Origin: Actinomortierella ambigua
Lineage: Eukaryota; Mortierellomycota; Mortierellomycetes; Mortierellales; Mortierellaceae
Assembly: GCA_016098155.1 (NCBI GenBank)
Contig: JAAAJB010000035.1
Span: 45,776 to 109,775 of the forward strand
Length of the DNA: 64,000 bases
Reading direction: 5' to 3'
The position numbers and the translations under genes are program-made. Position 1 is the first letter of the stretch, and every line of letters begins with the position of its first letter. Shown here piece by piece: positions 12,433 to 24,123 of this stretch. The notes under the pieces are model-generated. The model was not told the DNA's origin. It searched no databases and saw nothing but the letters and a program-made list of their open reading frames with translations.

Positions 12433-12764
12433 GATTGAACAGACCCGTAAGTGAACAGTCTTGTCAAATGGGCCTGGGAGAAAGACGCTGAACAGCCATC
12501 GCCTTCAACTGTGAGTATTCTGGGAGAGGAGTCAAACGAGAAAAAAAATCACGGAGTTCAAGGGATACGCAGAAAGGAGACGCCAAGGACACCGCTAGCC
12601 AAAAACGTCTTTATGCCTCTCCTCTTTTGTTTTTAGGGGTAGAGTTCTTGCAGACGTTGCTCCAATACGTAAGAATGTTGGAAGAGATGATATTAGAAGT
12701 TCTGACTAGAGGAGACCCGCGAGAGTGACCAAAGATATAAAATATCAGGGGCTACACTATTCGC

Positions 12765-13105
12765 TTTGACTCAGGAGAGCCTGTAATGGATCATGGACAC
12801 AGGGGGTCAGGAATGTAGGATGGTCAAAGAACGGAGGGGAAGGATGCCCCATGATAAGGGGATCGGGAGGATGCCAAAAAAAGACAATACACTCGGCTTG
12901 TCTAGTGTGCGACGTCCCCCCAGACGATTTCCCCCACCTTTTTTGCTCACTTTGGCACATAGCATGGATTGCCTTTCTCCACCACCATCACCACCACACG
13001 ACCAATTAGGACCACCAAGAACTCCTCGACATTGTCTCACTGCGAGGACAACGACCAGAACGCCCCTTGTGGACACTGAGAAGACGTATCCCACACCACT
13101 CTCGA
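12765..13105 (+). mobile_element. L block copy 1 (retroelement-like debris)
   Basis: Starts with the shared TTTGACTCAGGAGAG block and runs through the CTAGTGTGCGACGTCCCC block into an AGCATGGATTGCC block and a CACCACCATCACCACCAC variant. It has several frameshifts relative to copy 0 and runs directly into R copy 1. Confidence 0.4.
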
Positions 13106-13119
13106 TTCATGTAGACATA

Positions 13120-13410
13120 GCTAAAAGGAAGCAAACCCTCGACGACTCACAAATACATCATGAAGAGGATACGGTCCAGAACAGGAAAAGACCTAACGTA
13201 ATGGTATTTCAAGTGCGATGTTTGTGGCACATTTGTTATTGATGGTTACTCTGGACGGATAGATTTCTGACAGCGCACCGACGAGAGCGGGAGCTGCCGA
13301 TGTAACAGGAGATCCAAAGAATGCGAGCGAGGATCCTCCTGTCGGTCTAAAGGCACGCGCGTCTCTCCGCGCAAAATCAGTGAACCCGATACTCAACCCT
13401 TGTTTGGCTG
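13120..13410. repeat. R block copy 1
   Basis: About 290 bp sharing AAACCCTCGACGACTCACAA, a GATACGGTCCAGAACAG core and GCGCAAAATCAGTGAACCCG with blocks at 13.88, 19.80, 25.24 and 30.62 kb. A minus frame (LSEIYPSR...NNKCATNIALEIPLR) is partly conserved between copies 1, 3 and 4, but none has a credible full gene. Confidence 0.55.
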
Positions 13411-13554
13411 GCTAGGACGCCTGGAAGGACTTTGCCCCCTTTTTTTTTCTGCTCTTAGACTGCGGGACACATATCGGTTTCAAGGGACACTAGCGCACAA
13501 CAGGGAACTCCCTTTTCGACTTTTCCACAAATATAAGCAGGGTTGTTCCAAACC

Positions 13555-13800
13555 TCATCGTCTCTTCTCCCTCTCCCTATCATATGATCTTTCAGCTGAA
13601 AATTCAACTGCTCTATACCATCCCTCACATCGCACTCCGAGGAGAAGTTCTCAGCTGCTCGCCACCTCCGCGCCAACTCGACAGGCCACTCCCTCCACTG
13701 GCTCAAAAGGCACTTGAGGTCAATCAGACTCAGAGTCTACAGTGACAAAGGGCTACTCGATCACCACTATATCACGACCTGCTCGAAAGCATTTCAGCAA
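13555..13800. repeat. S block copy 1 (shared with 30.3 kb and 61.9 kb)
   Basis: The stretch from CTATCATATGATCTTTCAGC through GAGGAGAAGTTCTCAGCTGC to a GGCTCAAAAGGCACTTGAGG block recurs at 30285-30540. A shorter version (GAGGAGAAGCTCTCAACTAC) lies at 61945-62060, next to endonuclease-like debris. Probably part of the same dead retroelement. Confidence 0.5.
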
Positions 13801-13879
13801 GCTAAATTTAGCTGGGTCATTTTCTAGACTTTTTTTTTTATACAAACTTCAAGTCTAACAGCTGTCACCGCTATCCATC

Positions 13880-14200
13880 CCACTATCATGCAGAGGATAC
13901 GGTCCAGAACAGGAAAAGGCCCAATGTAAAGGTACTGCAAGTGAGATGATTGTGGTAAATTCGTTATTGATGATTTCTCCTGACAGATGAATTTCTAATA
14001 GTGCACTGAAGAGAGCAGGAGTCGCCTACATATTAGGAGCTCCTAAGCATGCAAAACGAAGATCAGCCTGCCGAGAAACACGCCCATTCTCTCAGCGCAA
14101 AATCAGTCAACCCGATGCGCAACACTTTTATTGGTTCATAAGGACGCCTGGAAGGACTTGTCTGCTTTTGGACAGGGACACGTGGTGGTGTTCGACCTGA
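13880..14200. repeat. R block copy 2
   Basis: Second R copy, starting at the GAGGATACGGTCCAGAACAG core and ending past the AAAATCAGTCAACCCGATGC block. It lies only about 500 bp after copy 1 and is closest by eye to copy 5 at 30.62 kb. Confidence 0.5.
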
Positions 14201-15240
14201 GGCAACGATTATCTCACCGACTTCAAGGAATACCGGCGCAGAACAGGGGACTCTCTCTCGCTATAGCCACGATTGCTGATGTGTCAGTGAGGTGGAATAA
14301 GGCAACGACGTTTTCAAAAATGGTTGAGGGATCGACATGGTACAGATGAGTTGAAGAAAGCTTGCCTTTAGTACCAGGCTTCCAAGGCCATCGAGGCCAT
14401 GTGGCCATCGAGGCCATGTGGCCATCGTAGGTGGAGGTGAAGAATCGAGTCTTCGCCGATGACGTTAAGACCAGTCGTGCTGTCTGTAAGAGAGCCGCAG
14501 CGGAGTCCAATCAGGACGAGGCGATTGTGGTCTATGTCAACTGCGTCCTGCATTTCTTAGTAAGTCGCTTTCACATGCAAGTACGCCATCATCAAGATAG
14601 ATACATTTAACACTTTATCTCACATCTGACGATACCCTTCTCTTTTCCCCCGACCTCTGTGTTGGATAGTATACATTACTTTAGCATTCGGTGAGACCAT
14701 TGGAGACAAAAGTTAAATAACGAGCTCGTAGGCCTTGAATCAAGATGAACAAATTTATACGCTGCCATTAAGCCATAGGCAGCACAGTTGCACAATGAAG
14801 ATACTGTTTAGTGGACTACTGAGCTGGCACAGGTGTATGGTCAGGGATTGTGTGGTAAATGACTCTGGATGGAATGGGTGCATGTACGGCCTGTAGTACG
14901 AGAAGGTTGGTCAAGACTATACTGGTGCATTGTTCAGGTACGTCGGTGGGGCTGATGCAGCATAAGGCCACGACTTGCTAGGAAGAAGACCCTGCTGTAT
15001 TGGTAATAGAAACGATAGGTCAACTGTCTAAAGTATTGTAGTACCATCGAAAATAGCGCACTTGAAGGAGTGAAGTCCTCGAATCTTGTCGAGCCTTGAT
15101 AATCACTTTGTCTTGTGGTTGAAGACCCTGCCTCAAGACGAGGTGAACGAGGAAATTTCGTGTCTAGAGGGTAGCATTTCTCCCTCTTTTGCAAAGATAT
15201 CTCCTGGAAGGAGCATAAAAAAATGACGGAGGTCAACATG
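14200..15240. other. Non-coding, with pieces shared with 30.9-32.5 kb
   Basis: 14200-14720 matches 30920-31430, including the run-in to the CRN-like pseudogene (GCATTCGGTGA block at 14684); the body of that gene is absent here. 14387-14430 holds three tandem units of CATCGAGGCCATGTGGC. 14810-15180 matches 32090-32420. No gene seen. Confidence 0.45.
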
Positions 15241-15482
15241 GCGTGCTGCTCAAACTTTCCCATTGACAGCGACATCTAAGCGCCAAAGATCATGAGACTT
15301 GAAGTCTCTCAGGTATCTAGCATTTATCGATGTGCTGATAGCAATGGAATACATGTATTGTGTGGTCGTAACAGCTAACGCTACGAAACCCGGTTCATGG
15401 AGGGCACCAACGGCTCGAACGACTTCTCGATGGAAACACTGAACACCTCTCGGCCGGCCATGAGCGGAGTTTAGCCTGGTTT

Positions 15483-15833
15483 TCAAACGTCGTCATCGTA
15501 TTCAGGATCGTCAGGATAGTCCGCATGGTACACGATTTCCTTACATTCTACTTCCGTGAAACATTCAGTTTCATAGCCCTCTTGACACAATTCGACGCAG
15601 CACTCTGGTAGGTGGCATCGTTCTTTGTTTCGGCACAGCTCGCCTTGCTCCATCCCAGCCCACGCTACTGGAGCCTTCACTCTAGCACTATAAGGTATAA
15701 CTACTAGACATGGACAAGCGTTCGGGCCATCTTTAGGCTTATCGCAAAGTTCATATGCCCTAGCGCTTGAGACACAGATACAGAGTATCAACAGAGCAGT
15801 CACTACAAGGTATCGTGGCTGACGCGGAATCAT
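15483..15833 (-). CDS. Small secreted cysteine-rich protein, family A copy 2
   Basis: 116 residues with N-terminus MIPRQPRYLVVTALLILCIC, a clear signal peptide, then ten mature cysteines in the family order (ACPC, RC, ECC, LC, EC, EC). It differs most from the other copies between the second and fourth cysteine pairs. It also carries an acidic Asp/Glu-rich C-terminal tail of about 15 residues that the others lack. The shared leader intron donor lies near 15943 and the TATA-like box at 16110-16117. Function unknown; secretion is well supported. Confidence 0.75.
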   Translation of the reverse strand: MIPRQPRYLVVTALLILCICVSSARAYELCDKPKDGPNACPCLVVIPYSARVKAPVAWAGMEQGELCRNKERCHLPECCVELCQEGYETECFTEVECKEIVYHADYPDDPEYDDDV

Positions 15834-16484
15834 CTCTAGTTGTCATGCGGGGGGTGAGCAGGGATCCAAGTAAAAAATATATGGCATATTAATGGCTAAC
15901 ACTTTTGTGTGACGCTAATAATGCAAGTTCCGTCAGGTTACCTTATAAATGTCGGCTCAGGGGATGTATATTTATATGTGAAAGCTTGGTGCACTTCTGC
16001 GAGTTTAGCAAGATTGACGGACTAGAAGGAATACAAGACTTGCTTGATGTTGGATCTTGCGGTAGTGGAGTTGGTGTGTTGGTATCAGACATCGGAGTCA
16101 GACGCCCTCTTTTTATACATGTAAACTGAGCCAAAAGTGAACAGTCTACCTGCGAGAAAGACGTAGAGTAATCATTACTTTCATCTGCGCATGAATAGAG
16201 AGTTAGCAAGGAGAGTGAAAATCAAGGAGTCAAAGCGAAAAAAAACAACAGAGTCAAGGGATACGCCGAAAAAAAAAGATCAAGTCAGCCAACTATATTC
16301 AAAGAATCCAAATGTGTACTACATAGGTTGTTTTTTTTTCTAGGAGAATAGTTTTCACAGACGCTTCTCCGCCTGCATATTACGTTGAGCGAAGAGAGAG
16401 CGCTGCTAGACATGATGGGATAGGGTCTGACGAGAGAGACCGCAAGGGCGGTCAAAGACGGAAAAGAACAGGGGGAGACACCAT

Positions 16485-16905
16485 TCAGTTTGAATCAAGA
16501 GAGTCTATCCTGGATCAAGGACTTAGGAGGTCAAGAATGTAAGATGTCAAAGAAACGGGAGCGGAAGGATGCCCCACGACAAGGGATGCCAAAAAAGACA
16601 ATGCATTCGGCCTGTCTCGTGTGCGGCGTCCCCCTCAGAGGACTTTACTCACAATGCGATCCCTTGCCCCTCCTAAATTCACAGCATGGATCGCCTTTCT
16701 GCAACACCACGGCCACAAGATCGATTGGGACGATCATGAGCTCTTAGACATTGTCTCTCTTGTAAGGACGACCTGAACACCTCCTGTGGAATGACGTATC
16801 TCATGCCACGCACACACTGCTAGTGAGATGGCCAGCATCGCTCAATCCATTCAGACATTCTACCTTGAAAACATAGTTCTCACTTCCCTACACCACTGCA
16901 TCGTG
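16485..16905 (+). mobile_element. L block copy 2 (retroelement-like debris)
   Basis: One frame codes ACLVCGVPLRG; a shifted frame codes the AWIAFLQHHGHKIDWDDHE-type stretch seen in copy 0. Two or more frameshifts separate them. It ends at the TTGAAAACATAGTTCTCAC block that also ends copies 0 and 5. Confidence 0.4.
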
Positions 16906-16984
16906 AAACTCCCACTCTGCCCAAAAGCAAAAATGACATTTTTTAGAGTAAGGGGAATGAGGATATTTTACCCACTATTCTAGT

Positions 16985-17310
16985 CATCGATCTCACATGT
17001 AAAAGTCTTTTGTTGAAAAGCTCGCACGCCCAAAAAAAAATATAGATATTACACAAGGTGTCGCATTGTCTCGAGACGGGCTCCGCAACAGCCCCCCCCC
17101 CCAAGTTTCTTCTTCCTTTCGTTTAAACCAAACAAAGCGTCGTCGTAGCAACCGCAGCAAAGACCGTAAAATTGAACCCAAGGACTTGTGTGAATTGTGT
17201 TGCAAAGAGTACGGTCCGAATCATTACACGTCCCCACTCCCCTCCTTTTCAGCTGCAACCAGAAGCAGCATAGTCGTAACCAAACGGCAAGTTGATGAGG
17301 GCATTTCATA
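16985..17310 (-). pseudogene. Decayed copy of Cys-rich family B (B0b)
   Basis: Minus strand: an ATG at 17309 with MKCPHQLAV, then pieces that match family B in alternating frames. These are C-x7-C (CNDSDRTLC), a CGC pair, WFK in a shifted frame (the fifth cysteine is Val) and CDTLC-x-C-type spacing in another. At least two frameshifts and a stop break it. The N-terminal piece shows what the lost start of B1/B2 may have looked like. Confidence 0.55.
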
Positions 17311-18002
17311 CTGCACAGAAAATGGTGGGTTGTGTTCCAAGGAGTCGGCTACCGGATGCTTGGGTGTCGGAGTCGTGTGGGGCTGTCTATGTGAGCGATC
17401 CGAGAACGTTCTTGATAGGTGCTGTGGGGGAGGGGGGGACAGTTGAACATATCTTCGTCTCGGAGTTGAAAGCTCTAACAAAACTTGATGGATTGCATAG
17501 CCTTTTTTTTGAGCTGACAACAGTGGTCTTGTTACTGTGCACAATGGTCTGGAGATCGATCGGTCTCCATATTGCATCAAAGAAGTACAATAGAGAAAAC
17601 ACAGACCAGTCCCCCCCCCTTCCATCCCTCTCTTACTAACTCTTCAAGATAACGGTGTATGGAATCCGCCAAGAGCATGGGGGGGGGGCGTTGGACGAAG
17701 AAATTTCGCGTTTAGAGGAGTACATGTGTCTATTGAAGAAGGGGTGCAGAAAGAACCGCCCCTGAAATTTCAGCAAAGTGGCTAGCATGATGGTCTTGGA
17801 TCGTCAGTGTCCCGTTCCCGACCCCTTGATCATTTTCGCCTTCTTTTTTTTCCAGTCCCTTGAACATTAGGTATCCTTCTTTACAGCCTTTTGAACATCG
17901 GCATCGCTTAGACCCAGTTATGTTGCTCGCCCTTGGCCAAGTCTTTGACCACTAGAGTGGCCATTAAAAATCTCTCTCCAGGCTAGCCAAATGTCTCGTC
18001 AT

Positions 18003-18300
18003 CTAAATGAATGGTGCGCATGAGTGGATGAACGAGATTCCCACCAACGCCATATACTGCCTAGCGAAACCACAGCCACGGGAAACGGGCTTGTTAAAAT
18101 CAATGCAGAAGACCTTTAAGCAATGGACTACCGCATTCGAGCGAGTAGCCTTGCTGCTACGGGTTGATGTGAGATCTAGTGGTGGCATTCTTTTAGGGAC
18201 ATGCTGTTCTACTTTGACCATTGACAGCGACATCCAAGCAACAAAGATCATGAGACTTGCGACAAGTCTCCCATGGTATAGTATTAGTCCATTTTGATAT
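18003..18300. repeat. Conserved 3'-flanking block of A3
   Basis: Near-copy of 11336-11640 with a handful of substitutions and no visible frame-breaking indel over about 280 bp. See copy 1 for coding doubts. Confidence 0.4.
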
Positions 18301-18518
18301 AGTTAGAGTGGAATATGTTGTGTGGAGTATGAAAAATGGCGAGTAACTCTGTCCATGGAGGTGATGAGATAGTGAAGAAACTAAAAAAGGGTTGGAACAA
18401 CTATTTGTTGTGCTCTCAACGGAAAAACTGAGCGCATGTCGGTGGGGATATCGACGGAGTTTTTAGCCTGCATTCATCGAGGTTCAACTGCATACAGTGT
18501 TGGGCCCCAACTTGTAGG

Positions 18519-18842
18519 CTAGTGAGTGGAATATCTGAGCGTGTCGCAGTCGTCTGTACTCTCACAGATTGATTGAGGGAATTCGTCACAGTAGTCGAGG
18601 CAACACGCTGCTTCGTTGTAACACCGTACTTTGGCTTTACACTGGTTGCTTGGCGACAGCTGGCCCCACCCGTCAGGAAACAAAGGCCCGGATGACCCGG
18701 GGCCAGGATTGCAGGGGCATGCGTTCGAGCCCTCTTGAGCCTTCCCGTCAACGCACTCTGGAATTCCGAAAGTGCTTGTGACACAGATGCAGAGCATCAA
18801 CAAAGCAGTCGCTGCAAGGTATCGTGGCTGACGTACAATCAT
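18519..18842 (-). CDS. Small secreted cysteine-rich protein, family A copy 3
   Basis: 107 residues, closest to copy 1 (same length, same IPECVDGKAQEG start of the mature chain, same C-terminus ending in TH). The signal peptide is MIVRQPRYLAATALLMLCIC with cleavage likely after STFG. All ten family cysteines are present. Differences from copy 1 cluster between cysteines rather than in the signal peptide. Leader intron donor lies near 18965 and the A/T box at 19093-19100. Function unknown. Confidence 0.75.
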   Translation of the reverse strand: MIVRQPRYLAATALLMLCICVTSTFGIPECVDGKAQEGSNACPCNPGPGSSGPLFPDGWGQLSPSNQCKAKVRCYNEAACCLDYCDEFPQSICESTDDCDTLRYSTH

Positions 18843-19399
18843 CTCTAGTTGTCATGCGATTCGCGGGGGTAGGGATCCAGACGTAGATACATGACATGTT
18901 AGTTTAGAAGCCCTGCTCGGGTACCGCTCTGTGTAAGGTCATGCAAACTCCGTCAAGCTACCTTATGAATGCTGGTGTAGGTGTATATGTGTATGCGGGT
19001 TCAAAAAAGATTGACAGCACACTTGGAGAGTTGGATCTTTCGGGGAGGGGAGTAGGTGTGTTGGTATCGGACGTTGGGGTCAGACGCCATAGTTATAAAA
19101 CTGAACAGATTGCCTTCAACTGTGACTTAACAAGAGTACTCTGGGAGAGTGAAAATCAAGGAGTCAGCCGCGAAAAAAAACACGGAGTTCAAGGGATACA
19201 CCAAGAAAGGAGACCAAGAATACTGCTAGCTGGAATTCATAGAATCAAAACGTCTTTATGCCTCTTCTTTTTTTCTAGGAGTAGAGTCCTTACAGACGTT
19301 GCTCCAATATGTGAGAATGTTGAAAGAGATGACATTGGAAGTTCTGACTAGAGGAGACTCGCGAGGGCGGCCAAAGTTAAAAAAAAATCAGGGGCAGAC

Positions 19400-19790
19400 A
19401 CCATTCGCTTTGACTCGGGAGAGCTTGTAATGGATCATGGACACAAGAGGCCAAGAATGTAGGACGGTCAAAGAGCGGGAGGGAAGGATGACAAAAGTTC
19501 CAGGGGTCACATAAGGAGGGATGCCAAGGGAGTGTCGAAAAGACTTTAGAAAACATCCGGCCTGCCTCGTTTGCGACATCCCCTCAGACGACTTCCTCCA
19601 CCTTTTTTGTTCACCTTAGCACATTGCATGGATTGCCTTTCTCCACCACTATCACCACCACACGACCAATTAGGACCACCAAGAACTCCTCAACATTGTC
19701 TCTCTGCGAGGACAACGACCAGAACGCCCCCCTGTGGACACTGAGAAGACGTATCCCACACCACTCTCGATTCATGCAGACATTAGCTAA
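19400..19790 (+). mobile_element. L block copy 3 (retroelement-like debris)
   Basis: One frame codes CLVCDIPSDDFLHLFC, the clearest C-x2-C...H...C motif besides copy 0, then shifts frame. Runs directly into R copy 3, as copy 1 runs into R copy 1, so L1-R1 and L3-R3 were duplicated together. Confidence 0.4.
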
Positions 19791-19795
19791 AGGGA

Positions 19796-20280
19796 AGCAA
19801 ACCCTCGACGACTCACAAATACATCATGAAGATGATACGGTCCAGAACAGGAAAAGACCTAACGTAAAGGTATTTCAAGTGCGATGTTTGTGGCACATTC
19901 GTTATTGATGATTACTATTGAAGGATAGATTTCTAGCAGTGCTCTGGAGAGAGCGAGAGTTGCCGATGTAACAGAAGATCCTAAGCATGCAAGCAAGGAT
20001 CGCCCCATTGAGAAACACACCCATTCTCTCAGTGAATCCGATGCCCAACCCTTTTTTGGCTGAGAAGGACGCCTAGAAGGACTTTGCTTTTTTTCTGCTT
20101 TTGGACAAGACACACAGTGGTATTCGGCTTGAGGTAACGGCTATCTCACTGACTTCAAGGAATACCAGCGTGGAACAGGAGACTCCCTCGCTATGGACAT
20201 GATTGTTGACTTGTCAGTGGGGCGGAATGGGTCAGGGTCGTCTTCAAAATGGTTTAAGGATCGACATTTCGTATGAGAAA
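19796..20280. repeat. R block copy 3
   Basis: R core plus the downstream part (GAGGTAACGGCTATCTCACTGACTTC-type block, GACTTGTCAGTGG, GGATCGACAT) also seen at 14160-14345, 25610-25720 and 30920-31075. Confidence 0.55.
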
Positions 20281-20289
20281 AGAGGCTCA

Positions 20290-21230
20290 CCTTAAGCACC
20301 ATGGCAATGTCTAGAGTAGTCTTGACTCTCAAAAATGTATATTGTATGTTTGTGAGCCCACTCATGTATGCTCCATGTTTGTTTCCACCGCCTGTCCAAT
20401 TTGGGTTGAGAGAATCTTACCAGCAAAGCTCTAGAGTTTAGGGTCTCAATGGCGTATCTGCGTAGTTCCTGTGTGTTGCGGGACCGACATAGTTTAGTGA
20501 GAAATGTGAACTTTTTTATTGTCACCAATAATACAACAGAGCGCATGCTGTGTCGCTTCCTTTTCTTTTGGCTACAACCAGATGCTTTAGGTTATCAATT
20601 GAGGCATTTTGAGCCAGTGTGAGATATCTCGAGGATCAATTTGAGGTGGAAAGGGCATGTCGCCGAATCTTTGGACGAAACACGTCAAGAATAGAGCCTA
20701 CATCACCATGCAACGTACATGGTTGCAAGTTATCAATAACTACTGAGAGCACCTCTCGCTGGCAGCATGATCCTCATGATACTTCAACTGTCGAGAGACT
20801 GTGTAACAAGTTTGCTGACGTCAGTGCGATAAAGCTACCGCCGAGGGTTAGGGATTCCCCCAGCAGAGGTGGCTTTCTCCTCCTTTACTCCTGAAACATG
20901 GGATCCCTCCGGTGGGAAGAAAGAAGGGGGGGGGTCGATAAGGAGAAGTGTGGTTGGGGCCCCCTATGACATTTTGGCGTGAGCGCCGTACTGCAGAGGA
21001 TGAGAAGATGCAAATTTACTCTATAAACATAGCAGATTTGCAATATTTTTTAGTTTCTTTTTGCACAGCAGCATCTCTAGAGCATGGTGACACAAGTACC
21101 TTTACCATGGGTTGAAAAGAAGTCGGAGAAAGGCTTCTCGTCATTTCTCTCCGATCTGCTCTCATTGTCATCTCATTTGTGATTCCCATCATCTCCCACC
21201 TGTCTCTACACCATCAGCCATCTGTGCATC
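20290..21230. other. Intergenic: promoter region of the 21.2 kb kinase
   Basis: No supported gene. It contains short open frames without family resemblance, a G run at 20928-20936 and A/T-rich DNA at 21010-21065. Confidence 0.4.
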
Positions 21231-21332
21231 ATGGCTTTTGACAATACCTCCAAGGTGAGTTCTCTTGTGGTCTGATTTTTTTTTCTTTTTGGAGGGCTCC
21301 AAATGTCCTCGCCCTACAGAAGCTAACACATG

Positions 21333-21370
<38 letters not shown>

Positions 21371-23350
21371 TAGCCTTCCCTGAAACTAGAGTCAATGATC
21401 GGTTCAGGTGCTTTTGGCACCGTCTACAGAGGGCGCTACAACTTCCGGAACGCCGCCATCAAAAAGTTTCGTCTCTCGCAATGCACGATGAGCCAGGACG
21501 ACATTGACAACGAGATCCGGCTGCTTCAGAGCCTACAGTACCGACACATCATTCAGTTCTATGGAGTCGTACGACAGCAGGACGAAATCTTGCTGGTCAC
21601 CGACTTTGCCGAGCGTGGAAGCCTCAAGCGAGCGATCGACCGCGCCCAACTTGTCACCTGGGCCGAAAAGGAGCGCATTGCACAAGAGATGGCTGACGGC
21701 CTTGCCTACATTCATCACGAAGGGGTCCTCCATCGTGACCTCAAGAGTGCCAATGTGCTGCTCACCAGACTTATGGAGGTCAAGCTGTGCGACTTTGGCC
21801 TCGCCGTCGTCAAGAAACTCTCTGATGTCCACACGACCAATGTTCGCCAGGGCACCATCCGCTGGATGGCCCCCGAGCTGCTCAGTGATCCGCCTTTGTA
21901 CTCGACAAAGTCTGACGTCTATGCACTGGGCATGGTCATGTGGGAGATGGCCTCCATGTGCACCACCCCGTTCAAGGCCATTCATGGCAGTCCAGAGGTG
22001 GCGATGGCAGTACAGGAAGGCCGGCGCGAGCAACTGCCAGAGGATACACCAGCCGAATACCGTCTTTGGGTCGAGCAGTTCTGGAAGCAAGATCCGTCAC
22101 AGCGGCCCAAGGCAGACGAGATGGTCCTTGGAGACGATACTCGGTCGATACGGTGGAGCACAAGTATCATGACCGACAGTTTGTCGATCACGGACACTGT
22201 GGAACTCGCAATACCTCCTTGTCGCTCGATAGATAATCCTGCTCAAAAGTGTACCGGCGTCGAACCGTTCACCCCACCTTCCTCACCTATTTCAATGGGC
22301 ATCGATCATCAGCACAGGGAGCTTGCCCATGTGTCACGCATGGCCCAGTGCAATGTTGTAGGCGCACAAGTGTACCTGGCAGAGATGTATGCAAGCGGCA
22401 AGGATGGAATCGAGAAGGACGAGCAGGAGGCATTCACGTGGTACCTGCGAGCAGCCGAGCTAGGCCACTTAGAGGCTATGCGATGTGTGGGCAATATGTA
22501 CTCTGTAGGCCAAGGCACCGTAAAAAACACGCTGGAGGCCAACAAGTGGCACCGCAAAGCGACTCTCCAAGAGCAAGCAGAACTACAAGAGGGCGGAGTA
22601 GTTTCATCTCAGCAGGTTACGCCATCGTCAGGGCGTTACTCGAAAACGATGACCTGGTTCCGAAGGACATCCCAAAAGAGCTTGACAGCTGTTGGTCTCA
22701 AAATCATTGCCACACCTACCACGAGTCGTCGGACTGTCTCACAGACCATCCCAGAGGTTACCTCAGGGACAATGGGCAACATTACCGAAAGACGGAACTC
22801 GGCTGCAATGAGCGATTTATCCGACCATTACTCCATTGCTCGAGACAGTGAACAGAGTGTTGGCGAGGACGAGTTGTGGTCTACCAAAGCAGTCAATGAA
22901 GGACATCCCACAACACAGTTTAATCTCGGCATGACATACGCAGAAGGCCGAGGCGTCGAGCAGAGTGATGAGGAGGCAATCAAGTGGTTTACCAAGGCTG
23001 CGAACCAAGACCATCCAGGGGCGCAGCTCCACCTTGGATTGATGCACAAGAAAGGCCGAGGCATCGAAAAGAGCAACGCCGAGGCAGCCAAATGGTTCAC
23101 CAAGGCAGCGAGCCAAGGAGACGCCGATGCACAGTTCTGCCTCGGAGTGCTGTACGAGAGAGGTGGAGGCGTTCGCCGGAGTGATGTAGAGGCAGCCAAG
23201 TGGTTCATCAAGGCGGCGAAGGAAGGGCATCCAGGTGCACAATACAACCTTGGGATGATGTACCAAGACGGCCGAGGCGTCGAGCGAAACAAAGTCGAGG
23301 CGGCCAAATGGCTAAGCAAGGCGGCCAGCCAGGACGAAACGTTCTCATAG
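21231..23350 (+). CDS. TKL-like protein kinase with C-terminal Sel1 repeats (kinase 1)
   Basis: Exon 1 (21231-21254) codes MAFDNTSK; a 119-nt intron with a CT microsatellite follows; exon 2 is 21374-23350. The total is 666 residues. Residues about 15-270 form a kinase domain: Gly loop IGSGAFGTVY, Lys in AAIKKF, HRDLKSANVLL, DFGLA, RWMAPELL. Then come two Sel1 repeats (from AQVYLAEMY), a Ser/Thr-rich linker of about 100 residues and four more Sel1 repeats (from TQFNLGMTY) to the C-terminus. Sel1 repeats (known) are TPR-like helical pairs used as protein-binding scaffolds. Expected cytosolic Ser/Thr kinase; substrate unknown. The 8-codon first exon, phase-0 intron and domain order are the same as in kinase 4 (58.5-61.2 kb), so the two are paralogues. 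All key kinase residues are present. Confidence 0.85.
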
Positions 23351-23428
23351 CTTAAAAAAAAAAAAAAAAAAAATTTGTTTTTTTTTTTTTTTCCTTCGAA
23401 CAATAGACGTTACTTTCGGAATCAACTC

Positions 23429-23434
23429 AATAAA
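23429..23434 (+). terminator. AATAAA poly(A) signal of kinase 1
   Basis: 79 nt past the stop, after an A17-19/T14 homopolymer pair at 23354-23392. Confidence 0.45.
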
Positions 23435-23439
23435 GAAAC

Positions 23440-24120
23440 CGCAGAGTGATAGAAAAGTAAAGCTGATGATGGTCTCCTCTAATCACCATCGTCTCACAAT
23501 ACTCCACTTCCCAGCACAAAAAGTGGCGGCTAAAAGGCACTCACCAATTGGAGTGTCGTGTATCACGTGTCGCCTGCGATGTAACACAAGTGCGCGCTTG
23601 GGCGAGCACATTCATCAACGCATTTTCCTTCACTTGCGTTCACCATCACCACTGCCTGCACTGTCTTCTTTCCTTGATGCGTTTCTCATTCAGGGTACGT
23701 GTCATCATTCATGCATTGATCATCAACACGGTGTAACATCCCCAAATTCCCCTGTTGCTCCACCCCACTCCTGTTTAATGCATGTCCATTTTCACTCTGT
23801 TTCTTCACCACCGCCACAAAAAACTCACACCTTCCATCAGCGTTTTCGTCCCAGCCATTTCACGTCAAGATGACTCTTCAGGCCCGCTTTACTTGTGCGC
23901 AATCTCGTCAGTGCTCCACTCATATGCTTTGCTTGCTGCCACCCATGCCCTTCACATCATGTTACTGTCACTACCTTCCTCCCCATTTCTGCTGCTATAA
24001 CGTACCCTTTCATTACTCATGTTTGCCTTTTTGCGATGTGATGGAGATCGACTTTCTGACGGGCAGGAGAAGAGATGAAGGTGTTGTGTGTTGTTATTTC
24101 TTATCCTTTACTCTTATATC
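23440..24120. other. Intergenic, no gene seen
   Basis: C/T-rich sequence with CACC-rich stretches. Open frames here lack any recognisable domain or matching copy elsewhere in the window. Confidence 0.35.
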
Positions 24121-24123
24121 TAC

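Noticed and set aside
12793..13242. 149-codon open frame across L1 and R1
   Set aside because: It runs through the junction of two repeat blocks that are broken in other copies; chance fusion.
20619..20894. 91-codon open frame
   Set aside because: No copy elsewhere, no recognisable domain, no promoter or splice signals.
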